Of a stretch of 64,000 nucleotides of DNA, positions 49,277-59,010 are shown in pieces (the stretch's first letter is position 1; the number at the start of each line of letters is the position of its first letter). This DNA comes from an uncultured Oscillospiraceae bacterium (lineage in GTDB: Bacteria; Bacillota; Clostridia; Oscillospirales; Oscillospiraceae). The notes under the pieces were generated by a model. That model ran no database searches. It was not told the DNA's origin and saw only the letters and a program-made list of their open reading frames with translations. The translations under genes were made by a program, and so were the position numbers. The DNA lies in NCBI GenBank assembly GCA_934569045.1, contig CAKTJX010000004.1, forward strand, positions 36,509-100,508, read 5' to 3'.

Positions 49277-49354
49277 TTCCTTTTTTCGGATTTTTTTCAT
49301 TTCCGTATATTTCCTGTTTCCCCTGGCGAAACTGAAGCGGAAAGGGGGAATTCC

Positions 49355-51676
49355 ATGCGTTATCATGCGGAGTCCCTTGCTCTGATCCGCCTGTCCGGCG
49401 GAGAGGCAAGGCTTCTGGGCCACAGCTATGTGGGCTCGGTGCATCTGCTGCTGGCCCTGTGCCAGATGCCGGGGGGGACGGCCCAGCTGCTTCGCTCCTT
49501 CGGCCTGGAGCCCGGATTTCTGCGGGAGCTTACAGGCCTCCTCTACGGCGTGGGACGGCAGGACCTGCCCCTGCCCCAGGGGCTGACCCGGGAGGCCCGG
49601 AAAATTCTGCGAGGCGCGGGCCGGGAGGCAAGGCGGCAGGGAAAACGCCAGGTGGAGCCGGCCCACCTATTGCTGGCGATGGCCCGAGAGCAGGACAGCG
49701 GGGCCTATGAAATCCTGAAAACCTGTGGTGTCAGTGCGGATGCCCTGTTTACCCATACATTGGAGTATCTGTTCGTGGATGCCCCCCAGAGGGGGAAGAA
49801 GGAGGCGGTTGCTACGAAACTGTTGGAGCAGTTCAGCGAGGATCTGGTGCAGAAGGCCATGACTATGGACCCGGTGATCGGCCGGGAGAAGGAAATCGAT
49901 ACGGTCATTGGCATTCTCTGCCGGAAGAACAAGAATAACCCGGCCCTGATCGGGGAGCCGGGGGTGGGGAAGACGGCCATTGTCGAGGGCCTGGCCCAGC
50001 GAATGGCCGTGGGCAGCGTGCCGCCCCAGCTGAAGGAGAAGCGGCTCTACAGCCTGAATATGGCAAGCCTGGTGGCGGGCACCAAATACCGGGGGGAATT
50101 TGAGGAGCGGCTGCGGGATGTTCTGGCGGAGATCCGCCGCAGCGGTGACGTGATCCTCTTTGTGGACGAGATGCATACCATTGTGGGGGCCGGGGCCGCC
50201 GAGGGGGCCATTGATGCCGCCAATATTTTAAAACCCGCCCTGGGCCGGGGGGAGCTGCAAATGGTTGGTGCCACCACCCGGGAGGAGTACCGCCGCTATA
50301 TCGAGAAGGACGCGGCCCTGGAGCGCCGGTTCCGCCCGGTGCTGGTGGAGGAGCCGGAGCCGGAAACGGCGCTGGAGATTCTTAGGGCTCTGAAGCCGGG
50401 ACTGGAGCGGCACCACCATCTGCGGATTTCGGAGGAGGCCATGAAGGAGGCGGTGCGCCTGTCCCGGCGGTATCTGCCGGACCTGTATCTGCCGGATAAG
50501 GCCATCGACCTGCTGGACGAGGGCGCGGCCAGGGCGAAGATGGAGGATGTGTCCTGCGTCCGCTCCTCCTCTGCCCGGAAGGCCCTGGAGGAGGAGCTCC
50601 ACGAGGCGGTTCGGGAGCGGCGGTTTGAACGGGCGGCGGAGCTGCGGGACAAGGTGCAGAATCTGATGGAGCGCACCGCCGACGGGAAACGGGCCCGGGC
50701 GGTGACGGCGGCGGACATCGCCTGGGTGGTTTCCGCCCGCACCGGCATCCCTGTGGGGCGGCTGACGGCAGGGGAGCGGGAACGGCTCCTGAACCTGGAG
50801 GGGCTGCTCAGCGCCCACGTTATGGGCCAGCCGAAAGCGGTCAAGACCGTGGCGGAGGCGGTGCGCCGGGGCTTTTCCGGCATCCGGGACGGCAGCCGAC
50901 CCATTGCGAGCCTGTTGTTCGCCGGCCCCACCGGGGTGGGCAAGACGGAGCTCTGCCGTGCCCTGGCGACGGAGGTCTACGGCAGCCAGGAGGCCATGAT
51001 CCGCCTGGACATGACGGAATATATGGAGAAGCACTCCGTATCCCGCCTCATCGGAGCCCCTCCCGGCTATATCGGCTATGACGAGGGAGGCAAGCTGACG
51101 GAGGCGGTCCGCCGCCGTCCCTACAGCCTGGTGCTGCTGGATGAGCTGGAAAAGGCCCACCCGGAGGTGCTGGGGCTGCTGCTGCAAATCATGGAGGAGG
51201 GGGAGCTGACGGATTCCACAGGCCGGAAGGTCAGCTTCAAAAATACCATTGTGGTCATGACCTCCAATGTGGGCGGGGCCAACCGGAGTGACGGCCTGGG
51301 CTTCTGCGGCAGCGGGCGGCAGGATCAGTTTGCCCAGGCTCTGCGGGAGCAGTTCACCCCGGAATTTCTGGGGCGGCTGGACGGTACGGTGTTCTTCGAT
51401 GCTTTGAGCCCCGGCGCCATGGAGTCCATTGCCCAGAAATATCTGCGGCAGCTCCAGCAGCGCGGTGCCGCGGCGGGCATCCAGCTGATTCTGCCCCCGG
51501 GGCTTGCCCAGGCTTTCGGCAGCCGATGCCAGGGCCGGGACGGCGCCCGGCAGCTGCGCAGGCTGGTGCAGACGGAAATTGAGGACGGTCTGGCGGTCTT
51601 TTTGCTGCGCTGCGGCAAAAAACCGGGCCGGGTCCGCCTACGGCTGGAGGAGGGAAAGGTGACTTTTGGCCTTTAA
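49355..51676 (+). CDS. ClpC-type AAA+ ATPase (Clp protease ATP-binding subunit)
   Basis: The 773-residue protein has an N-terminal Clp-N domain (about residues 1-140), a first AAA module ([19 protein letters not shown]; Walker [15 protein letters not shown]), a short UVR-like coiled linker ([20 protein letters not shown]) and a second AAA module ([37 protein letters not shown]). This is the ClpC layout: it unfolds proteins for ClpP or acts as a chaperone. A ClpP-binding IGF-like loop near the end was not found with certainty (FGLGF/GFCGSGR region). The start at 49355 has AAAGGGGG upstream. It lies next to the dcw cluster, which is not usual. Confidence 0.9.
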   Translation: MRYHAESLALIRLSGGEARLLGHSYVGSVHLLLALCQMPGGTAQLLRSFGLEPGFLRELTGLLYGVGRQDLPLPQGLTREARKILRGAGREARRQGKRQVEPAHLLLAMAREQDSGAYEILKTCGVSADALFTHTLEYLFVDAPQRGKKEAVATKLLEQFSEDLVQKAMTMDPVIGREKEIDTVIGILCRKNKNNPALIGEPGVGKTAIVEGLAQRMAVGSVPPQLKEKRLYSLNMASLVAGTKYRGEFEERLRDVLAEIRRSGDVILFVDEMHTIVGAGAAEGAIDAANILKPALGRGELQMVGATTREEYRRYIEKDAALERRFRPVLVEEPEPETALEILRALKPGLERHHHLRISEEAMKEAVRLSRRYLPDLYLPDKAIDLLDEGAARAKMEDVSCVRSSSARKALEEELHEAVRERRFERAAELRDKVQNLMERTADGKRARAVTAADIAWVVSARTGIPVGRLTAGERERLLNLEGLLSAHVMGQPKAVKTVAEAVRRGFSGIRDGSRPIASLLFAGPTGVGKTELCRALATEVYGSQEAMIRLDMTEYMEKHSVSRLIGAPPGYIGYDEGGKLTEAVRRRPYSLVLLDELEKAHPEVLGLLLQIMEEGELTDSTGRKVSFKNTIVVMTSNVGGANRSDGLGFCGSGRQDQFAQALREQFTPEFLGRLDGTVFFDALSPGAMESIAQKYLRQLQQRGAAAGIQLILPPGLAQAFGSRCQGRDGARQLRRLVQTEIEDGLAVFLLRCGKKPGRVRLRLEEGKVTFGL

Positions 51677-51763
51677 TTGCACGAATACTCGAACACTTGT
51701 TTAAATATTCGGTGGAAAAATAAGGTTTTTACGCCCATTCCCGGCCAATTCCCCAAAAAATGA

Positions 51764-51792
51764 TTGATTTTTTTCGGGGAAGGAAGTATACT
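51764..51792 (+). promoter_or_regulatory. Promoter of the dcw cluster
   Basis: TTGATT (51764-51769), a 17-nt spacer and TATACT (51787-51792), 59 nt before the mraZ GTG. Confidence 0.75.
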
Positions 51793-51800
51793 GTATGAAA

Positions 51801-51842
51801 ATGGAGCAAAGTGGATGTAAAGTGGAGGAATAGGGAATGGAG
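51801..51842 (+). promoter_or_regulatory. Probable MraZ operator (direct TGGA repeats)
   Basis: TGGA/GGGA cores recur at 51802, 51812, 51823 and 51833, and again at 51838, with 10-11 bp spacing, two of them inside AAAGTGGA. MraZ binds arrays of about 10-bp direct repeats of this type in front of its own gene, so autoregulation is likely. Confidence 0.65.
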
Positions 51843-51850
51843 GTGAGACT

Positions 51851-52279
51851 GTGATCGGCAAATACGCGGCCCGGATGGATGACAAGAACCGTCTGATCGT
51901 CCCGGCAAAGCTCCGGCAGGAGCTGGGGGAGAGCTTCTATGTGACCCTGGGTGTCAACTGCGGCCATCGCTGTCTCACGGTCTATACCGCCCCCGAATGG
52001 CAGCGTCTGAGCGACAATTTCAATGCCCTGAGCATTTCCCAGCGAGCGGGGGCCACCAGCCTGATTTTTATGAACGCGGCGGAGTGCGCCCCGGATAAGC
52101 AGTTCCGGTTCAGTCTGACCCCCTTTTTGCAGAGCTACGCGGGCATCGACCGGGAGGTTATGATCGTGGGCCGGGCCGGACAGGCGGAAATCTGGGACGC
52201 GGAGGAATTCCGCAGGTTTGAAGAAGAGAATCTGACGCCGGAGAAGCTGCTGGCATCCTTGGAGGCAATCGGACTATGA
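51851..52279 (+). CDS. mraZ: MraZ transcriptional regulator
   Basis: The 142-residue DNA-binding protein has two AbrB-like repeats, each with a DxxxR core: YAARMDDKNRLIVPAKLRQE at residues 5-24 and AECAPDKQFRFSLTPFLQSY later. MraZ forms a ring and controls the division and cell-wall cluster, often repressing its own promoter. The GTG start at 51851 has GGAGG 7 nt upstream. Its stop overlaps rsmH by 4 nt. Confidence 0.93.
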   Translation: MIGKYAARMDDKNRLIVPAKLRQELGESFYVTLGVNCGHRCLTVYTAPEWQRLSDNFNALSISQRAGATSLIFMNAAECAPDKQFRFSLTPFLQSYAGIDREVMIVGRAGQAEIWDAEEFRRFEEENLTPEKLLASLEAIGL

Positions 52280-53211
52280 GCGAATTTCATCATGTTTCCG
52301 TCCTCCTGGACGAGTGCATCGAGGCCCTGAATATCAAGCCCGACGGCATCTATGTGGACGGCACCCTGGGGGGCGCGGGCCACTCCTACCACATTGCGGA
52401 AAAGCTGGCCACTGGGCGGCTCATCGGTATTGACCGGGACCCGGTGGCTCTGGAAGCTGCCGGAAAACGCCTGGAGCCCTTCCAGGACCGGGTGACCCTG
52501 GTACACGCCAACTTCTGCCAGATGGCGAAGGTTTTGGACGATCTGGGCATTGCCGGGGTGGACGGGATTCTGCTGGACCTGGGGGTATCCTCCCCACAGC
52601 TGGACGATGGGGCCCGGGGCTTTTCCTATATGGCTGATGCCCCCTTGGATATGCGCATGGACAACGGCGACGCGCTGACCGCGGATGCCGTTGTGAACAC
52701 CTGGTCCTATGAGGAGCTGAAGCGTATCCTCTATGACTATGGCGAGGAGCGCTATGCCCCCGCCATCGCGTCGGCCATTGTCCGGCGCAGAGAAGAAGCG
52801 CCCATTCGGACGACTCTGGAATTGGTGGATGTGATCCGCTCCGCCATGCCCCCCGCGGCCCTGCGGGAGAAGCAGCACCCGGCCAAGCGGACCTTCCAGG
52901 CCATCCGGATTGCTGTGAATGATGAACTGAATTCCGTGTCCAAGGCCATGGAGGCGGCCATCCCCAAGCTGAACCCCGGCGGGCGCTTGGCGGTGATCAC
53001 CTTCCATTCCCTGGAGGACCGGATTGTCAAGAGCGCCATGGCGGCGGCGGCCAAGGGCTGCATCTGCCCGCCGGAATTCCCGGTGTGCGTCTGTGGGCGG
53101 AAGCCCCAGGTGACGGTGCTGACCCGGAAGCCCATCGTATCCGGGGAGGAAGAGCTGGCCCGGAATCCCAGAGCCAGAAGCGCGAAGCTTCGGGTATGCG
53201 AAAAACGGTAA
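52276..53211 (+). CDS. rsmH: 16S rRNA (cytosine-1402-N4)-methyltransferase
   Basis: RsmH (MraW) methylates N4 of C1402, the same base that RsmI (at 47.4 kb) modifies on its ribose. The 311-residue protein has FHHVSVLLDECIEALNIKPD then YVDGTLGGAGHS (SAM site), DLGVSSPQLDDGARGFSYMA, MRMDNGDALTA and NPGGRLAVITFHSLEDRIVK. The start overlaps mraZ as ATGA. Confidence 0.95.
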   Translation: MSEFHHVSVLLDECIEALNIKPDGIYVDGTLGGAGHSYHIAEKLATGRLIGIDRDPVALEAAGKRLEPFQDRVTLVHANFCQMAKVLDDLGIAGVDGILLDLGVSSPQLDDGARGFSYMADAPLDMRMDNGDALTADAVVNTWSYEELKRILYDYGEERYAPAIASAIVRRREEAPIRTTLELVDVIRSAMPPAALREKQHPAKRTFQAIRIAVNDELNSVSKAMEAAIPKLNPGGRLAVITFHSLEDRIVKSAMAAAAKGCICPPEFPVCVCGRKPQVTVLTRKPIVSGEEELARNPRARSAKLRVCEKR

Positions 53212-53230
53212 CAGGCCGTAGGAGGAAGCA

Positions 53231-53719
53231 ATGGACCAAAAACCGGTAATTCAATATGTGGGCCAGTTTTATGTCTATGGCAGTGAGGCAAAGGTCAGCA
53301 AGAAGAAGGCGGAGGAGAAGCGAACCCTCCTGCCGAAGCTGCGGCCTGCCCGGGAGCACCGGGTGTATGTGGACCCGGTAGCCATGGGTGGGATTGTGCT
53401 GGCTGTGGTTTTGCTGGCCGCGCTGATCGTTGGCGCATTCCAGCTGGGGGCCTGCATGAAGGCCTATAACGCCGCCTCCGATACCTTGACGGAGGTCAAG
53501 CGGGAAAACGCGAAATTGGAGCACGCCTACCGGACAGGACTGAATCTGGAATCCATCCGTTCACGGGCGGAGGAGCTGGGCCTGGTAGATGAGAGCCAGC
53601 TGGAGAAGGTACAGATTACGGTCACCGTGCCGGAGGCGAAGAAGGAGCCCAGCGCCTGGGAGAATTTCCTGTGGTTCCTTTCGGGACTTCTGGGCGACTC
53701 GGAGCCGGCGGCGGAATAA
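53231..53719 (+). CDS. FtsL-like septum protein
   Basis: The 162-residue bitopic protein has a basic cytoplasmic part, a helix at about residues 51-70 (AMGGIVLAVVLLAALIVGAF) and a coiled-coil outside (SDTLTEVKRENAKLEHAYRT) ending near LNLESIRSRAEELGLVDESQ. This is the FtsL/DivIC layout, and the position between rsmH and the PBP gene is the usual one for ftsL. FtsL recruits FtsQ and activates FtsW/FtsI. Sequence identity in this family is always low, so the name rests on topology and place. AGGAGG lies upstream. Confidence 0.8.
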   Translation: MDQKPVIQYVGQFYVYGSEAKVSKKKAEEKRTLLPKLRPAREHRVYVDPVAMGGIVLAVVLLAALIVGAFQLGACMKAYNAASDTLTEVKRENAKLEHAYRTGLNLESIRSRAEELGLVDESQLEKVQITVTVPEAKKEPSAWENFLWFLSGLLGDSEPAAE

Positions 53720-53757
53720 CCGCGCCACCCGGACATATATTGAAAACGGCAGCTGCG

Positions 53758-53792
53758 AATGGGCGGCGAGGGTTTCCCTTGCCGCCCATTTT
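53758..53792 (+). terminator. Terminator-like hairpin inside the dcw operon
   Basis: AATGGGCGGCGAGGG-ttt-CCCTTGCCGCCCATT forms a 15-bp stem with one G-U pair and a 3-nt loop, followed by TTAAG. It lies between the ftsL-like and PBP genes. Confidence 0.6.
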
Positions 53793-53821
53793 AAGACAGC
53801 GCTGCCGGAAGGGGCCGGGAC

Positions 53822-56155
53822 ATGGGCAAAGATGGCAAGAAGGTTTACCGCCGGGTCCGCATGGACTCTGCCCAGCACTGGCGCATCCGTCTGACGGCGC
53901 TGGCCCTGGGGCTGCTGGCATTCCTGCCGGTGGCGGCGCGGCTTACCCAGCTGATGGTGGTGGACTATGACTACTATGTCGCCAGGGCCCTGAACAATCA
54001 GACCCGCTCCACCGCGGCGGCCTCGGACCGAGGCATTTTGTATGACCGCAATATGAACATTCTGGCCTCCTCCGTGGGGGTGGAGAATGTGTACTTAGAT
54101 CCCCATGAGCTGAAGCAGTCCAAGGCGGATCTGGAAGCGATCGCCGCGTTTCTGTCGCCGATTCTCGAAAAAGACGCGGCCTGGATTGCGGAGCAGGGGA
54201 AGGATACCCGCCGCCGCTATAAGCAGGTGGGGGCCCAGATCCCGGAGGAAACCGCCCAGGCCATCCGGGACTATATCCGGGAAAATGAAATTTCCGGCAT
54301 CCACCTGGAGCCTGCCGCCATCCGCACCTATCCCTTCGGGAGCCTGGCCTGCCAGGTCATCGGCTTTACCAATCTCTCCGGCCAGGGCAGCGAGGGAATC
54401 GAAGCGGCCTATGACCGATTCCTTGCCGGGAAGACCGGCCGGGTGATTACCACCAAGGGCAACAATGAAATGGATATGCCCTTTTCCTATGAGAATTTCA
54501 CCGCCTCTCAGGCCGGGTGCAGCGTCATTTTGACCCTGGATGCCACGGTGCAGGCTTGCCTGGAAAAGCAGCTCCAGGCTGCCATTGACCGCTACGATGT
54601 GCAAAACGGGGCCTTCGGACTGGTGATGAACTGCAAGACGGGAGAAATCCTCGCCATGGCCACCCTGGGGGGCTACGACCCCAACGACTACCAGCAGATC
54701 TACGACGAGAAGACCCGGCAGGCGCTGGAGGCGCTGAAGCAATCCTACGAACAGTTCCCCGCCGCCAGCGGGGAATACACCGAAGGAAAGCAGCGCTATG
54801 ATTCGGCCCTGACCCAGGCCCGGCTGAAGCAGTGGCGCAACCGGGTTCTCTCCGATGGCTATGAGCCGGGGTCCACCTTTAAGGTGCTGACCATGGCGGC
54901 AGCCCTGGACTGCGGGGCCATTGACCTGAATACCAGCTTCTACTGCCGGGGGGCGGAACAGATTCCGGGCCGGTCCCAGCTGCTCCACTGCTGGCGCGCC
55001 GCCGGACACGGGGCAGAGCAGACGCCCCAGGCCCTGCAGAACTCCTGCAACCTGGCCTTTGCCCACATTGCCTTAAAGCTGGGCGGGGAGCGGTTTTATG
55101 ACTATGTGCGCAATTTCGGCATCTTGGAGAAAACGGGCATCGACCTGTCCGGGGAGAGCAAGGGCGTTTTCTTTGACAAGGCCCTGGTGACCAATACGGA
55201 CAAATGGGGCACCGCCAGCCTGACCTCCGGTTCCTTCGGCCAGACCTTTAAGATTACCCCCTTGCAGCTGGTGCGGGCCATTGCCTCGGTGGTCAATGGC
55301 GGCAAGCTCTTAGAGCCCTATCTCGTCTCGGAGGTGATCAACGACCGGGGGGAGACGGTGCTGAAGCAGGAGCCCACGGTGGTCCGGCAGACCATCCGGC
55401 AGGAGACCTCCGAGACCATGCGCACCCTCATCCGTTCCGTGGTCACCGAGGGTACGGCGAAAAACGCCAATGTGGCGGGGTTCTCTATCGGCGGAAAAAC
55501 CGGCACCAGTGAGAAAATTGATGTATTTGACGAGAACGGCCAGCGGGTTCTGGATAAAATTGTCTCCTTTGTGGGGATTGCGCCTATGGAAGATCCGGAG
55601 TATATTGTATTGGCGGCGCTGGATACCCCGTCCCGTAGCACCGGCATCTATATTTCCGGCGGTGTGATGGCAGCGCCCACCGTGGGGGCCATTCTTTCCG
55701 ATATCCTGCCCTATCTGGGTGTCGCCAGAAATTACACCCCAGAGGACCTGCCGGGACAGCAGATCACTGTGCCGGACTGCACCGGCCTCGCCCCCAAGGA
55801 GGCGGAGAAGGCACTAAAAGCCCTGGGTTTCACTGCCCGGTTCCAGGGAGCGGGAGAGCAGGTACTGGGCCAGATTCCGGCGGCGGGCCAAAGCCTGCCG
55901 GGTGGCAGCCAGATGCTTCTTTATTTACAGGACCCGGAGCAGCCGGGGCAGGTGACGGTTCCGGATTTCCTGGGAAAGACCCGCCAGCAGGCATCCGATT
56001 TGGCGGGACAGCTGGGGCTCTATATTCTGCCCGCCGGAAATCCGGGCGTTTCCCCCCAAATTACCGCCATCGCCCAGGACCCCCAGCCGGGAAGTCAGGT
56101 GGAGGCGGGCGGCACGATTACCATTTCCTTTGCCGACCAGTCGGCAGACGATTAG
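53822..56155 (+). CDS. Class B penicillin-binding protein with two PASTA domains (FtsI/SpoVD type)
   Basis: The 777-residue transpeptidase cross-links septal or spore peptidoglycan. A helix at about residues 23-42 is followed by a dimerisation domain (ASDRGILYDRNMNILASSVG), then the catalytic domain with EPGSTFK (SxxK), NSCN (SxN) and GGKTGTSEK (KTG). Two C-terminal PASTA domains follow from about residue 640 (VPDCTGLAPKEAEKALKALG and VPDFLGKTRQQASDLAGQLG). This matches SpoVD/PBP2B of sporulating Firmicutes; which of the two cannot be told. AAGGGG lies upstream of the ATG. Confidence 0.93.
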   Translation: MGKDGKKVYRRVRMDSAQHWRIRLTALALGLLAFLPVAARLTQLMVVDYDYYVARALNNQTRSTAAASDRGILYDRNMNILASSVGVENVYLDPHELKQSKADLEAIAAFLSPILEKDAAWIAEQGKDTRRRYKQVGAQIPEETAQAIRDYIRENEISGIHLEPAAIRTYPFGSLACQVIGFTNLSGQGSEGIEAAYDRFLAGKTGRVITTKGNNEMDMPFSYENFTASQAGCSVILTLDATVQACLEKQLQAAIDRYDVQNGAFGLVMNCKTGEILAMATLGGYDPNDYQQIYDEKTRQALEALKQSYEQFPAASGEYTEGKQRYDSALTQARLKQWRNRVLSDGYEPGSTFKVLTMAAALDCGAIDLNTSFYCRGAEQIPGRSQLLHCWRAAGHGAEQTPQALQNSCNLAFAHIALKLGGERFYDYVRNFGILEKTGIDLSGESKGVFFDKALVTNTDKWGTASLTSGSFGQTFKITPLQLVRAIASVVNGGKLLEPYLVSEVINDRGETVLKQEPTVVRQTIRQETSETMRTLIRSVVTEGTAKNANVAGFSIGGKTGTSEKIDVFDENGQRVLDKIVSFVGIAPMEDPEYIVLAALDTPSRSTGIYISGGVMAAPTVGAILSDILPYLGVARNYTPEDLPGQQITVPDCTGLAPKEAEKALKALGFTARFQGAGEQVLGQIPAAGQSLPGGSQMLLYLQDPEQPGQVTVPDFLGKTRQQASDLAGQLGLYILPAGNPGVSPQITAIAQDPQPGSQVEAGGTITISFADQSADD

Positions 56156-56174
56156 AGATACAGGAGGTCACAAT

Positions 56175-57635
56175 ATGAAATTACAGGCACTTTTGCAGGA
56201 CGTGGAGGTCCTGGAGCAGACCGCGGACCCGGCAACAGAGATCAATAAGGTGGTCTATGACTCCCGGAAGGCGGAGAAGGGCTGCCTCTTTGTTGCCATT
56301 TCCGGCTTTGCCTCCGATGGCAACCGGTTTATCCCTATGGCCATGGAGAAGGGCGCGGCGGTGGTGGTCACCGCCAGACGGCCGGAGCAGGACGTTCCCT
56401 ATGTGCTGGTGCGGTCTGACCGGCTGGCTTTGGCCCAGATTGCCTGCAATTTCTACGGACACCCTGCTAAGGCCATGAAGCTCATCGGCATCACGGGCAC
56501 CAACGGCAAGACCTCCACCACATTGCTCCTGAAATCCGTGCTGGAAAAGGCGCGGGGGGCCAAGGTGGGCCTCATTGGCACCATGGGCAATCTCATCGGC
56601 CAGGAGGCCATTGCCTCGGACCGGACCACCCCGGAGAGCCTGGAGCTGCAAGAACTGTTTGCCCGGATGCGGGACGCGGGGTGCGGTTACGCGGTGATGG
56701 AGGTTTCCAGCCACGCCATTGCCCTGGACCGCATCGGCGGGGTGCACTATGACGTGGCGGCCTTTACCAATCTGACGGAGGACCATCTGGATTTCCACAA
56801 GACCATGGAGGCCTACTGCGATACCAAGGCGGAGCTGTTCCGCCGGTGCGACCGGGCCGTTGTCAATACGGACGATCCCTATGCCCCCCGGATGCTGGAA
56901 AAAGCGGCCTGCCCGGTGCTGACGGTTTCCGCCCGGAATCCGGCGGGGCTCTATGCCAGAGACATTGCCCTCCATGCCCAGGGCGTGGAATTTACGGCGG
57001 TGCACGGGGCGGAGCAGGCGAAGATTTTTGTGCCCATCCCTGGCAGATTTACGGTTTACAACGCGCTGACAGTGCTGGGCGTGGCGGCCCAGCTGGGAAT
57101 TTCTCTGGCGGAATGCGCCGAGGCGCTGAAAGATGTTTCCGGGGTCAAGGGCCGCATTGAGGTGGTTCCCACTCCTGGAATGCCCTATACGGTGCTCATT
57201 GACTATGCCCACACACCGGATGGGCTGGAAAAAGTTCTGCTTTCCGTGCGGGATTTCTGCAAGGGCAGGCTCATTGCGGTCTTTGGCTGCGGCGGAGACC
57301 GGGACCCCCTGAAACGGCCCATTATGGGCGAAATCGGCATCAAGAACGCGGATTTTTCCATTATCACCTCCGATAATCCCCGCACAGAAGACCCAATGGC
57401 GATTATTGAGGATATCCTAAAGGGGGTAAATCCGGCCATGGGGGCCTATACGGTCATCGAGGATCGGCGTAAGGCCATCAGATACGCTATGGACATTGGC
57501 AAAAAAGATGATATAATTGTATTGGCAGGAAAGGGCCATGAAACATATCAGGAGATCAATGGCCATAAGTATCATTTGGACGAGCGGGAAGAGGTCTCGT
57601 CTTACCTGTCGGAATTGAGGAACGCGCATGAGTAA
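56175..57635 (+). CDS. murE: UDP-MurNAc-tripeptide synthetase
   Basis: MurE adds the third residue (meso-diaminopimelate or lysine) to UDP-MurNAc-dipeptide. The 486-residue ligase has the ATP loop GITGTNGKTSTTLLLKSVLE, the MEVSSHAIALDRIGG motif, and VLIDYAHTPDGLEKVL. Near the C-terminus SDNPRTEDPMAIIEDI contains the DNPR signature typical of diaminopimelate-adding enzymes. AGGAGG lies 7 nt before the ATG at 56175. The end overlaps murF by 8 nt. Confidence 0.95.
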   Translation: MKLQALLQDVEVLEQTADPATEINKVVYDSRKAEKGCLFVAISGFASDGNRFIPMAMEKGAAVVVTARRPEQDVPYVLVRSDRLALAQIACNFYGHPAKAMKLIGITGTNGKTSTTLLLKSVLEKARGAKVGLIGTMGNLIGQEAIASDRTTPESLELQELFARMRDAGCGYAVMEVSSHAIALDRIGGVHYDVAAFTNLTEDHLDFHKTMEAYCDTKAELFRRCDRAVVNTDDPYAPRMLEKAACPVLTVSARNPAGLYARDIALHAQGVEFTAVHGAEQAKIFVPIPGRFTVYNALTVLGVAAQLGISLAECAEALKDVSGVKGRIEVVPTPGMPYTVLIDYAHTPDGLEKVLLSVRDFCKGRLIAVFGCGGDRDPLKRPIMGEIGIKNADFSIITSDNPRTEDPMAIIEDILKGVNPAMGAYTVIEDRRKAIRYAMDIGKKDDIIVLAGKGHETYQEINGHKYHLDEREEVSSYLSELRNAHE

Positions 57636-59010
57636 AATAACCCTGAAGCAGGCCGCCGCCTGGTGCGGCGGCACCGTGGAAGAAAAGTATGAGCATATAG
57701 AGTTTTTGGGGGCCAACAACGATACCCGCACCCTTCAGCCGGGGCAGCTGTTCCTGGCCCTGCAGGGGGCCCGGGACGGCCATGAGTTCATCCCCGCCGC
57801 CATGGAGAAGGGGGCGGCAGCCGTGCTGTGCACCCACTGCGTGGGGGACTATCCCGCCATTGTGGTGCCGGACGTGCGTCTGGCGCTGGGGGATATCGCC
57901 CGGGGTGAGCGGCAGCGCCTGGGCATGAAGGTGGTGGGGGTCACCGGCTCCGTGGGTAAGAGCACCACCAAGGAAATGATTGCCGCGGTGCTGGAGAAAA
58001 CCTACCGCACGGCCAAAACTCCGGTGAACCACAACAATGACATCGGCATGCCCATGGCGATTCTTGCCATGCCGGAGGATACCCAGGTGGCCGTGCTGGA
58101 AATGGGCATGAACCATTTCCGGGAGATGGCCTATCTTTCCTCCATCGGCCAGCCGGATCTGGCGGTAATCGTCAATATCGGCACGGCCCATATTGAGTTC
58201 CTGGGCAGCCGGGCGGGCATCCGCCAGGCCAAGATGGAAATTCTGGAGGGCATGGCCCCGGAGGGAACCCTGCTGCTCAACGGCGACGATGCCATGTTGT
58301 GCAATCTGGATACCCAGCCGGAGCAGCGGATTGTGTACTTCGGCTCCGATGAGGGCTGCGCCGTCCGGTGCAAGGAGATCGTCAATGCCGCGGAGGGCCT
58401 GCGCTTCCGGGTGACCTGGAGCGGCGGCAGCTTCTCCGTGATTATGAACCTGGAGGGGAAGCACTTCGTCAGCGATGCCATGGCGGCGGTGGCCGTGGGC
58501 CTGGAGCTGGGGGTGCCCCCGGAGAATATTCAGAAGGGACTGCGGTCCTTCCGCAACCTGTCCGGGCGGCAGGAGATCCTGCGGGCCTATGGCTATACCC
58601 TCATCAAGGACTGCTACAACGCGGGTCCCGAATCCATGGAGGCGGCGCTGGTGGTGCTGGGGGAGAAGACCGGGCGGAAAATCGCCGTGCTTGGAGATAT
58701 GCTGGAGCTGGGCGACCGGGCGGCGGCGGAGCACTACCGCATCGGCCGGATCGCCGCCGAGCGGGTGGACTATGTGCTGGCCTACGGCAGGCAGGCGGAC
58801 CGGGTCATCGGCGGCTGCATTACCGGCGGCATGGCCGACAGCCGCGCCCAAGCCTTTACGGACCAGACGGCCCTGGCCTGCGAATTGCAGCGGGTAGCCC
58901 GGCCCGGGGACGTGATCCTGTTTAAGGGCAGCAACGGAATGCACATGGAGCGTGTGCTGGAAGCCTTTATGAAATACGAAAAAGACCTGAACGGAGGAGA
59001 TCAAACATGA
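57628..59010 (+). CDS. murF: UDP-MurNAc-tripeptide-D-Ala-D-Ala ligase
   Basis: MurF adds D-Ala-D-Ala, completing the pentapeptide precursor. The 460-residue enzyme has GVTGSVGKSTTKEMIAAVLE (ATP loop), TPVNHNNDIGMPMAIL, VLEMGMNHFREMAYL, and LIKDCYNAGPESMEAALVVL, as expected for MurF. It overlaps murE (8 nt) and mraY (4 nt), so the three are coupled. Confidence 0.95.
   Translation: MSKITLKQAAAWCGGTVEEKYEHIEFLGANNDTRTLQPGQLFLALQGARDGHEFIPAAMEKGAAAVLCTHCVGDYPAIVVPDVRLALGDIARGERQRLGMKVVGVTGSVGKSTTKEMIAAVLEKTYRTAKTPVNHNNDIGMPMAILAMPEDTQVAVLEMGMNHFREMAYLSSIGQPDLAVIVNIGTAHIEFLGSRAGIRQAKMEILEGMAPEGTLLLNGDDAMLCNLDTQPEQRIVYFGSDEGCAVRCKEIVNAAEGLRFRVTWSGGSFSVIMNLEGKHFVSDAMAAVAVGLELGVPPENIQKGLRSFRNLSGRQEILRAYGYTLIKDCYNAGPESMEAALVVLGEKTGRKIAVLGDMLELGDRAAAEHYRIGRIAAERVDYVLAYGRQADRVIGGCITGGMADSRAQAFTDQTALACELQRVARPGDVILFKGSNGMHMERVLEAFMKYEKDLNGGDQT

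Noticed and set aside
51677..51720. Possible terminator after the clpC-like gene (CGAATA/TATTCG)
   Set aside because: Only a 6-bp AT-rich stem without a U-run; too weak to call.
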